From the NCBI GenBank assembly GCA_900635495.1, contig LR134136.1, forward strand, positions 3,844,001 through 3,908,000: a stretch of 64,000 nucleotides of DNA, in the 5' to 3' direction. The notes under the pieces are model-generated. The model ran no database searches. It had not been told where the DNA came from and saw only the letters and a list, made by a program, of their open reading frames with translations. This DNA comes from Atlantibacter hermannii (GTDB lineage Bacteria; Pseudomonadota; Gammaproteobacteria; Enterobacterales; Enterobacteriaceae). Position 1 is the stretch's first letter; each line of letters begins with the position of its first letter. This document shows positions 56,742-64,000 of this stretch, one piece after another. Made by a program: the position numbers and the translations under genes.

Positions 56742-57524
56742 TTAATTACGGGGGTGGTTATTTTTTAAAGCGTCACACAGTTTCTGCGTGGCAGAGCGGA
56801 ACACGCCCAAATCGCTGCCGACGGCAACAAAGGTTGCGCCCCATTCCAGGTAACGGCGCGCATCGGCCTCAACCGGCGCCAGAATGCCTGACGGTTTGCC
56901 GTGCGCTTTGGCGCGCTCGAAAATGTACTGGATTGCGCGTTGCACTTCCGGATGGTTCGCGTTGCCCAGATGGCCCAGCGCCGCCGCCAAATCGCTGGGA
57001 CCGACGAAGATACCGTCCACGCCATCGGTGGCGGCAATAGCATCAACGTTATCAACGCCCTGCTGGCTTTCGATCTGCACCAGGATGGTGATGTTCTGGT
57101 TGGACTGCGCAAAATAATCCGGCACCGTGCCGAACATATTGGCGCGATGAGAAACGGACACGCCGCGGATGCCTTCCGGCGGGTAGCGGGTGGATGCCAC
57201 TGCCTGCACCGCTTCTTCTGCCGTTTCGACGAACGGGATCAGAAAGTTGTAGAAACCAATATCCAACAGGCGCTTGATAATGATCGGTTCGTTGGTCGGG
57301 GCGCGAACCACTGGCGCGCTGTGGCTGCCTTTCAGGGCCATCAGTTGCGGAATAAACGTGGTGATATCGTTCGGCGCATGTTCGCCATCCAGTACGATCC
57401 AGTCGAAGCCTGCCAGACCCAGCACTTCAGCGCTGATCGGATTTGCCAGTGCAGACCAGCAGCCGATTTGGGTCTGTTTAGCCGCCAGCGCGGCCTTGAA
57501 TTTGTTGGGGAAAATAGCGCTCAT
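56742..57524 (-). CDS. garL: 5-keto-4-deoxy-D-glucarate aldolase GarL
   Basis: Class II HpcH/HpaI aldolase that cleaves 5-keto-4-deoxyglucarate to pyruvate and tartronate semialdehyde. 260 residues. WIVLDGEHAPNDITTFIPQL, metal/phosphate motifs VQIESQQGVDNVD and GIFVGPSDLAAALGHLGN. Between garP (27 bp) and garR. Frame intact. Confidence 0.97.
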   Translation of the reverse strand: MSAIFPNKFKAALAAKQTQIGCWSALANPISAEVLGLAGFDWIVLDGEHAPNDITTFIPQLMALKGSHSAPVVRAPTNEPIIIKRLLDIGFYNFLIPFVETAEEAVQAVASTRYPPEGIRGVSVSHRANMFGTVPDYFAQSNQNITILVQIESQQGVDNVDAIAATDGVDGIFVGPSDLAAALGHLGNANHPEVQRAIQYIFERAKAHGKPSGILAPVEADARRYLEWGATFVAVGSDLGVFRSATQKLCDALKNNHPRN

Positions 57525-57551
57525 TATCTTTTACCTTAATGTCATCGATGC

Positions 57552-58880
57552 TTATTTCTGCAGTTCCATACGCTTGATATCGCCGACCACGAACAGGTAG
57601 CAAATCATCGCCATCAGGGCGGAACAGCCCACGAACAGCAGCGCAGCGTTGAAGGAGTGCAACTCACTCACCAGATAGCCAATCACCAGCGGGGTGACGA
57701 TAGAGGCGACGTTACCAAACACATTGAATACTCCGCCGCACAGGCCGACAATCTCTTTCGGCGCGGTATCGGAGATAACCGGCCAACCCAGTGCGCCAAA
57801 GCCTTTGCCGAAAAATGCCAGCGCCATCAGCGCAATCACCAGCACGGTGTTGTCGGTGTAGTTACACAGAATGATGGTGGAGGCGAGCAGCATGCCCAGC
57901 ACAATCGGCAGCTTACGGGCCAGGGTCAACGAACAGCCGCGTTTAATCAGGGAATCAGAGAACACGCCGCCCAATACACCGCCTGCGAAACCGCACAGCG
58001 CAGGGATAGAAGCCACCATGCCTACCTTCAGGATCGACATGCCCTTTTCCTGCACCAGGTAAATCGGGAACCAGGTCAGGAAGAACCAGGTAATGGTGTT
58101 GATAAAGTATTGCCCGAAAAACACGCCTAACATCATTCGGTTAGTTAACATCTGTTTGATGTAATGCAGTTTCGGGCCGCTATCCTGTGCGGTTTTTTTG
58201 TGGTCCATATCCACCACAGCGCCGCCTTTCTTAATGAAGTCCAACTCCGCCGCAGACATACCCGGATGGTCAGTCGGGTTATGGATGAACTTCACCCACA
58301 GGAACGTCAGCACAAAACCAATCGCGCCCATGACGGTGAACACATGCTCCCAGCCCCATGCGAACGTCAGCCAACCCAACAGCGGCGAAAAGAGCGCCAG
58401 TGAAAAGTATTGTGCAGAGTTGAAGATAGCGGATGCGGTGCCGCGCTCTTTGGTAGGGAACCAGGCCGCCACAATACGGGCGTTCGCCGGAAATGACGGC
58501 GCTTCAGAAAAGCCCAGCATAAAGCGCATCAGGAACATGGAGATCCCGGCCCAGGCCAGCGGCAGCATGTCCACGAATCCCTGCATAAAGGTGAACAGCG
58601 ACCAGAAGAACAGGCTAAACGTGTAAACTTTCTTCGAACCGTAACGGTCCAGTAGCCAGCCGCCCGGTATCTGCATTAACAGATACGCCCAGCCGAAGGC
58701 AGAGAAAATATAGCCCATGGAAAGGGCGCTAAGATGAAGTTCTTTTGCCACTTCGGTGCCGGCAATCGAGAGCGTCGCGCGGTCAGCGTAATTTATTGCA
58801 GTAACAATGAAAATAATCAGCAATATTGTATAGCGGGTATGCATCCCCTTTTTTGCTTCACTGACGGTGTCAAGTATCAT
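57552..58880 (-). CDS. garP: Galactarate/glucarate/glycerate transporter GarP
   Basis: MFS anion:cation symporter in the inner membrane. ATG 58880 (MILDTVSEAKKGMHTRYTIL) has GAGGTAAATAAT upstream; an earlier ATG at 58904 is less likely. 442 residues (E. coli 444), about 12 membrane spans, motif GGWLLDRYGSKKVYTFSLFF. First gene of garPLRK, divergent from garD. Confidence 0.95.
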   Translation of the reverse strand: MILDTVSEAKKGMHTRYTILLIIFIVTAINYADRATLSIAGTEVAKELHLSALSMGYIFSAFGWAYLLMQIPGGWLLDRYGSKKVYTFSLFFWSLFTFMQGFVDMLPLAWAGISMFLMRFMLGFSEAPSFPANARIVAAWFPTKERGTASAIFNSAQYFSLALFSPLLGWLTFAWGWEHVFTVMGAIGFVLTFLWVKFIHNPTDHPGMSAAELDFIKKGGAVVDMDHKKTAQDSGPKLHYIKQMLTNRMMLGVFFGQYFINTITWFFLTWFPIYLVQEKGMSILKVGMVASIPALCGFAGGVLGGVFSDSLIKRGCSLTLARKLPIVLGMLLASTIILCNYTDNTVLVIALMALAFFGKGFGALGWPVISDTAPKEIVGLCGGVFNVFGNVASIVTPLVIGYLVSELHSFNAALLFVGCSALMAMICYLFVVGDIKRMELQK

Positions 58881-59150
58881 ATTATTTACCTCGAATCCTC
58901 GCACACAACAGGGAATTAATCTCAGTCGGTACGTGAGTGGTATTTATATTTCTTATCTTATTAACGGATATTAATTTCACACCATTACGTTATGGGTCAG
59001 TATAAACACCCGCCCTGTCCCACGCATCATGCACTTGCACAACAAAACAGAGATAAATATGATTTTTATTTTGCTAAAGCCCAGCAACGTGGGCGCTAAT
59101 GCACATATTTTATGATTGCTGCCCTTGCCAGCTCTGGCTTCGCGGCATCT

Positions 59151-59166
59151 GGTGATCTGTGTCACA
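59151..59166. promoter_or_regulatory. CRP-like site in the garP-garD divergent region
   Basis: GGTGA-TCTGTG-TCACA matches the CRP consensus TGTGA-N6-TCACA in nine of ten core bases. It lies roughly midway in the 521-bp interval between garP and garD (58881-59401), which contains no credible gene. Catabolite control of the gar genes would fit. I could not identify CdaR sites with confidence. Confidence 0.5.
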
Positions 59167-59401
59167 TTTTTATTTTTGCACAGCTGACATTCTTACTGCC
59201 ATTACAGGTTTATATATATCCTGAATAATACGAGCGGCAGCAAAGCGGTAATAACGTGAATCCCTGAGGCGTAATAAAGCCATTGACCAGGCTGAACGAA
59301 TATCACCCACGCAACTGCACTATGACGTATGATGGATAACGATAAAAATAGTATTCATTAATTTATTAACCATGCCTTGAGCACGCGGAGAATACTGGAC
59401 A

Positions 59402-60992
59402 ATGGCTAATATCGAAATTAAACAACAACCGCCTGGCGCGTTTTATATTAAGGTGCATGACACCGATAACGTGGCCATCATTGTTAATGATTCCGGGTTA
59501 AAAGCGGGCACCCGTTTCCCGGATGGGCTTGAGTTAATTGAACATATTCCTCAGGGCCATAAAGTGGCGCTGTGCGATATCCCGGCTCATGGCGAAATCA
59601 TCCGGTATGGCGAAGTGATCGGTTATGCCGTTAAAGCGATCCCGCGCGGAAGCTGGATCGACGAATCGCTGGTCGAATTACCCAAAGCCCCGCCGCTTCA
59701 TACTCTGCCGCTGGCAACCAAAGTTCCTGAGCCATTGCCGCCGTTAGAGGGCTATACCTTTGAAGGCTACCGCAATGCGGATGGCAGCGTTGGCACCAAA
59801 AACCTGCTTGGCATTACCACCAGCGTACATTGCGTGGCGGGTGTCGTGGATTACGTCATCAAAATCATCGAACGTGATTTACTCCCACGCTATCCGAACG
59901 TGGACGGCCGTGGTCGGTCTGAATCACCTGTACGGTTGCGGGGTGGCAATTAACGCGCCTGCGGCAGTGATCCCGATTCGCACAATCCACAATATTGCGC
60001 TGAACCCTAAACTTCGGCGGCGAAGTCATGGTGATTGGCCTCGGTTGTGAAAAACTCCAGCCGGAGCGCCTGCTTCAGGGCACCGAAGATGTACAGGCTA
60101 TCGCCGTGGACGATGCCAGCATTGTGCGTTTGCAGGACGAGCAGCATGTCGGCTTCCGCTTCCATGGTGGACGATATTCTGCGCGGTGGCCGAACGCCAT
60201 CTGGAAAAACTGAATCAGCGCCAGCGCGAAACCTGTCCGGCCTCCGAACTGGTTGGTGGGTATGCAGTGTGGCGGCAGCGATGCATTTTCTGGCGTCACG
60301 GCCGAATCCCGGCGGTGGGCTACGCTTCGGACCTGCTTGGTTCGCTGCGGCGGGACCGGTTATGTTCTCTGAAAGTCCACAGAAGTGCGCGATGCGATCC
60401 ACCTCCTGACGCCGCGCGCGCGGCGGATGAGAGCGTGGGTAAACGCCTGCTGGAAGAGATGGCCTGGTATGATAATTACCTCGACATGGGCAAAACCGAC
60501 CGAAGCGCCAACCCGTCGCCGGGCAACAAAAAAAAGGCGGCCTGGCAAACGTCGTGGAAAAAGCGCTGGGTTCAATTGCGAAGTCCGGTCAAAGCGCGAT
60601 TGCGGAAGTCCTGTCGCCGGGCCAGCGCCCGACTAAACGCGGTCTGATTTACGCAGCGACGCCAGCCCAGCGACTTTTGTGTGCGGCACCAGCAAGTGGC
60701 TTCAGGGATCACCGTGCAAGTCTTCACAACCGGGCGCGGAACGCCTTACGGTCTGATGGCCGTGCCGGTGATTAAAATGGCGACCCGTACCGAACTGGCT
60801 AATCGCTGGGTATGACTTAATGGACATCAATGCGGGCACCATCGCTACCGGGTGAAGAGACCATTGAACAGGTAGGCTGGAAGCTGTTTCACTTCATTCT
60901 CGATGTGGCGAGCGGCCGCAAGAAAACCTTCTCCCGATCAATGGGGCCTGCATAATCAGTTGGCGGTGTTTAACCCTGCGCCAGTGACCTGA
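59402..60992 (+). pseudogene. garD: Galactarate dehydratase GarD, about twenty indels
   Basis: Fe-dependent dehydratase that starts galactarate catabolism, normally about 523 residues. The first 168 codons are clean (MANIEIKQQPPGAFYIKVHD to LLPRYPNVDG). From about 59906 the frame breaks repeatedly, yet every block remains recognisable across frames, e.g. NHLYGCGVAINAPAA, VMVIGLGCEKLQPERLL, LNQRQRETCPASEL, DRSANPSPGNKK, QRPTKRGLIYAATPAS, and the end QLAVFNPAPVT with TGA at 60990-60992. Nearly all changes are one-base gains in short runs, so poor local sequence is likelier than decay; the gene may be intact in the organism. Confidence 0.88.
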
Positions 60993-61015
60993 CAGAGCCA
61001 CTTTCATTTTGCCTG

Positions 61016-61041
61016 GGCATGGATCCGTCCATGCCTTTTTT
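61016..61041 (+). terminator. garD terminator
   Basis: Stem GGCATGGA / TCCATGCC (61016-61023, 61028-61035) with a TCCG loop and a six-T run, 24 bp after the garD stop. Confidence 0.88.
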
Positions 61042-61120
61042 ATGGCTTACCCTCGCGCCCCGCACGTTATCTCGTGCGGGCAAAAATCCCGTCCAGCTAA
61101 ATGTCATATTTAGACATCTC

Positions 61121-61158
61121 CTTTTCGAAATGCAGCGCTAACCTTTCAAAACACTTTC
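61121..61158. promoter_or_regulatory. CTTTC repeats upstream of gatR, putative DeoR-type operator
   Basis: CTTTC occurs at 61143-61147 and 61154-61158, exactly 11 bp apart, with a related CTTTTCGAAA at 61121-61130. DeoR-family regulators such as AgaR bind helically phased CTTTC-type repeats. The site ends 39 bp before the gatR start, fitting autoregulation. Inference from motif only. Confidence 0.4.
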
Positions 61159-61197
61159 GATTACACTAAGGATAATTATTTTTTTAGGGTAATCCTC

Positions 61198-61972
61198 ATG
61201 AACTCGTTTGAACGTCGTAATAAAATTATCGAGCTGATTAATACGCACGGCAGCGTCCTGGTGCTTGACCTGGCGAATACGTTTGGCATATCCGAAGTGA
61301 CCATTCGTGCCGACCTGCGTTTGCTGGAAGAAAAAGGCCTTGTCACACGGTTTCACGGCGGCGCTGCGAAACCGGGCAATAGCGCTGCCGACAATGATAA
61401 TCATGAAGTCCTGCTGGAAGCGCGCTATCAGCTGGCAAAAGATCCCAAGAAGCGCATCGCGCAAACTGCCGCCGCCATGATCGAAGAAGGCATGACGGTG
61501 ATCCTGGATAGCGGCAGCACCACTTTGCTGATCGCTGAAGCGCTGGTAAAACGCGACAATATCACCGTGATCACCAACAACCTGCCGGCGGCCTATATTC
61601 TTTCCGATAACAAAGACATCACGCTGGTGGTGTGCGGCGGGACGGTGCGTCATAAAACCCATTCCATGCACGGCACCATTGCCGAGCGCTCCCTGCAGGG
61701 GATCAGCGCGGATTTAATGTTTGTTGGCGCGGACGGATTCGACACCACGAACGGCATCACCACCTTTTAACGAAGGCTACTCTATTAGCGCCGTTATGGC
61801 GGCAACCGCCCGTCGTGTTGTGGCGGTACTGGATGCGTCAAAATTTAATCGCCGGGGATTTAACCAGGTCATTCCGATGGAAAAAATCGATGTGATTATT
61901 ACGGATGACGGCATAAGCGAAGAAGATAAGATCCTGCTTAACAACAGCGGCGCGAAGATGATGGTGGTGTAA
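61198..61972 (+). CDS. gatR: DeoR-family galactitol repressor GatR, frameshifted
   Basis: DeoR-type repressor. N-terminal HTH MNSFERRNKIIELINTHGSV and FGISEVTIRADLRLLEEKGL, then the sugar-phosphate sensor domain (GMTVILDSGSTTLLIAEAL, TLVVCGGTVRHKTHSMHG, LMFVGADGFDTTNGITTF). The start and these blocks match E. coli GatR much better than AgaR, which lies near this position in E. coli. One extra T in 61765-61768; corrected length 257. No gatYZABCD genes are adjacent, so the target operon is elsewhere or lost. Confidence 0.9.
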
Positions 61973-62017
61973 GAAATCGGCGGGCCAGGCCGATTTCTCT
62001 TCCGGCGCAGTGCAGGA

Positions 62018-62884
62018 TCAGTCTTGTCCTTGCTGTTCCAGCGCGTATTTATACAGCGCATTTTTCTTCACGCCGTGGATCTCCGCCGCCAGCGCTGCAG
62101 CCTTTTTCAACGGCAGCTCAGCCTGTAATAACGTTAGCGTACGCAGCGCATCGGCAGGCAGAGCCTCTTCCTGAAGGTCAAACCCTTCGACGATTAATAC
62201 CATCTCGCCCTTACGACGGTTTTCATCTTCTTTGACCCAGGCCAGCAGCTCACCGACTGGCGCGCCGTGAATGGACTCCCAGGTTTTGGTGATTTCCCGG
62301 GCGAGCACCACATAACGTGATTCGCCCAGCACCGTACAGATATCTTCCAGGCTTTCCAGCAGGCGATGCGTGGACTCATAGAAGATCAGCGTGCGCGGCT
62401 CCTGCTCAATGGCTTTAAGCGCGTCGCGTCGCGCTTTGGATTTGGCCGGTAAAAACCCTTCATAACAAAAACGGTCAGACGGCAATCCAGCGGCGCTCAG
62501 CGCAGCAATAGCCGCGCACGGGCCTGGCAATGGCACGACGCGGATCCCGGCTTCGCGGCAGGTGCGCACCAGATGGTAACCCGGATCGTTAATCAGCGGC
62601 GTTCCTGCATCGGAGACCAGCGCGATATTTTGCCCTTCCTGGAGTTTGGCCAGCAACGTTTGCGCTTTTTGCTGTTCATTATGATCGTGTAATGCGAACA
62701 AACGCGCGGAAATGGCAAAGTGTTGGAGTAATAAGCCGGTATGGCGCGTATCCTCGGCAGCAATCAGATCAACCGACTGCAACACCGAGAGCGCACGCTG
62801 CGTAATATCGCCAAGATTGCCGATCGGCGTCGGGACAATATAGAGCTGGCCCTGAGAATTCTCGGTGGAATCGTGTTGTTTCAT
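62018..62884 (-). CDS. rsmI: 16S rRNA C1402 ribose 2'-O-methyltransferase RsmI
   Basis: SAM-dependent methyltransferase of the tetrapyrrole methylase fold (formerly YraL). 288 residues. LYIVPTPIGNLGDITQRALS, VSDAGTPLINDPGYHLVRTC, GFLPAKSKARRDALKAI. Divergent from lpoA with 64 bp between, as in E. coli; convergent with gatR. Confidence 0.96.
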   Translation of the reverse strand: MKQHDSTENSQGQLYIVPTPIGNLGDITQRALSVLQSVDLIAAEDTRHTGLLLQHFAISARLFALHDHNEQQKAQTLLAKLQEGQNIALVSDAGTPLINDPGYHLVRTCREAGIRVVPLPGPCAAIAALSAAGLPSDRFCYEGFLPAKSKARRDALKAIEQEPRTLIFYESTHRLLESLEDICTVLGESRYVVLAREITKTWESIHGAPVGELLAWVKEDENRRKGEMVLIVEGFDLQEEALPADALRTLTLLQAELPLKKAAALAAEIHGVKKNALYKYALEQQGQD

Positions 62885-62948
62885 TGTTTAGTCCGTATTG
62901 CCGATTTAATATTGAATATTGATTAAAAAAAAACTCACTGGATACAGT

Positions 62949-64000
62949 ATGGTACCGTCAACCTTAAAACGTTCTAAAGCCGTGCGCTGCCTGCCTGTTG
63001 TGCTTGCTGCACTGTTGTTTGCTGGCTGCGGAACGCAGGCACCGGATCAAAGCACTGCCCATATGCAGGGTGAAGCGCAGGCGAATTCGGCCTACTACCT
63101 ACAGCAAATGCAGCAAAGCTCGAATGATACCAAGACCAACTGGCAATTACTCGCGATACGTGCCCTGATTCAGGAAGGGAAGCGCCAGCACGCCACTGAG
63201 CTGTATCAACAACTCCCCGAAGATCTCAATGATGCCCAGCGTCGTGAACGTAGCCTGCTGGACATTGAACTGATCCTGGCGAACAAGAACTATCAGGGCG
63301 CAGCCGCCGAACTGGCGTCGCTGGATACGTCCGGATTCAGCGACGCGCAAAAAGCGCGCTACTACCAGGCGCAAATCGACGCCAGCCAGGGCCGCCCGTC
63401 TCTCGCTTTGCTGCGCGCCCTTGTCGCCCAGGAGCCGCTGCTGACGAAACCCGCCGACAAGCAGAAAAATATTGACGCCACCTGGCAGGCGCTGTCGTCA
63501 ATGACGCCGGAACAAGCCAGTGCACTGGTGATTAACGCCGATGAAAATACCCTGCTTGGCTGGCTGGACTTACAACGTATGTGGTTCGATAACCGCAACG
63601 ATCCCGCGATGCTGAAAGCGGGTATTCTGGACTGGCAAACCCGCTACCCCCAGAACCCTGGCGCGAAACTGCTGCCGACGCAGCTGGTGAACGTGCAGAA
63701 TTTTAAACCGGCGTCCGCCGAAAAGATCGCTCTCCTGCTACCGCTAAACGGCCAGGCCGCCGTCTTTGGACGCGCCATCCAACAGGGCTTTGAAGCAGCG
63801 AAAAACAGCGGCGTGAGCCCCGTCAACGCATCGCAACCGGCTGCAGCACCTGCACCGGCGGCGGAAACTACGCCGCAACCCGTCGGGGCAGATGGCGTAG
63901 CGAGCCCGTCCGCGGCCTCCGTGAGCGAGCTAACCCATGAGGCAACCGCGCCGGTTGCAGAGCCTGAGGCGCAAACGCCAGCCGCGCAGGCAACGGCCAG
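62949..64000 (+). CDS. lpoA: Penicillin-binding protein activator LpoA, N-terminal part (cut by window edge)
   Basis: Outer-membrane lipoprotein that activates PBP1A (formerly YraM). ATG 62949 (MVPSTLKRSKAVRCLPVVLA). Lipobox LFAGC gives the lipidated Cys. The TPR-like N-domain covers about 40-255, then the start of the periplasmic-binding-like domain (IALLLPLNGQAAVFGRAIQQ). It enters an Ala/Pro-rich variable linker (ASQPAAAPAPAAETTPQPVG) before the window ends at residue 350. Confidence 0.96.
   Translation, partial: MVPSTLKRSKAVRCLPVVLAALLFAGCGTQAPDQSTAHMQGEAQANSAYYLQQMQQSSNDTKTNWQLLAIRALIQEGKRQHATELYQQLPEDLNDAQRRERSLLDIELILANKNYQGAAAELASLDTSGFSDAQKARYYQAQIDASQGRPSLALLRALVAQEPLLTKPADKQKNIDATWQALSSMTPEQASALVINADENTLLGWLDLQRMWFDNRNDPAMLKAGILDWQTRYPQNPGAKLLPTQLVNVQNFKPASAEKIALLLPLNGQAAVFGRAIQQGFEAAKNSGVSPVNASQPAAAPAPAAETTPQPVGADGVASPSAASVSELTHEATAPVAEPEAQTPAAQATA

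Overview
This window is chromosomal DNA of an enterobacterium. Long runs of genes keep E. coli-type order, protein lengths and regulatory sites (sigma-32 promoters of dnaK, thrL attenuator, trpR operator, rnpB with 3' repeats). A capsule locus of the form kpsFEDCS - variable genes - kpsTM, without kpsU, next to the thr/arcA block is what I associate with Cronobacter or a close relative. That genus call is inference, about 60 percent.

Layout. 1-9137: ileS (partial), ribF, rpsT, nhaR, nhaA, dnaJ, dnaK, satP. 9136-15434: an insertion, relative to E. coli, between satP and mog. It holds a four-gene unit (Tsx-like outer-membrane channel, secreted arylsulfatase, radical-SAM sulfatase maturase, zinc-ribbon protein) behind a pair of CRP-like sites, plus an MHS-family transporter with its own inverted-repeat operator. 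15561-24613: mog, talB, yaaJ, yaaA, thrCBA and the thrL leader. 24819-37507: yjtD (lasT), small gene yjjY, arcA, creDCBA, rob, gpmB, yjjX, trpR, slt, ettA. 37948-51442: ABC-transporter-dependent capsule locus. kpsFEDCS runs rightward. kpsM-kpsT and four AT-rich genes (GT2-like glycosyltransferase, Stealth sugar-phosphotransferase, GT92-like glycosyltransferase, hexapeptide acyltransferase) run leftward from a JUMPstart/ops element. 52010-54024: LysR regulator and divergent zinc-type dehydrogenase. 54047-60992: rnpB with a duplicated 3' segment, garPLRK, garD. 61198-64000: gatR, rsmI, lpoA (partial). The order after ettA does not follow E. coli, so the capsule locus lies at a synteny junction.

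How genes work together. KpsC and KpsS build the Kdo linker, KpsM/KpsT/KpsE/KpsD export the chain, and the variable genes make the repeat unit; the Stealth protein suggests phosphodiester linkages. GarD, GarL, GarR and GarK form the galactarate/glucarate route to 2-phosphoglycerate, with GarP for uptake. The sulfatase unit looks like a scavenging pathway: passage through the outer membrane, desulfation in the periplasm, and cytoplasmic activation of the sulfatase.

Quality warning. Fifteen otherwise well-conserved genes each carry one to four small indels, mostly in homopolymers, and garD carries about twenty. Restoring the frame gives full-length proteins, so most are probably sequencing or assembly errors rather than mutations. 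I annotate those genes over their full span and give the position of each shift.
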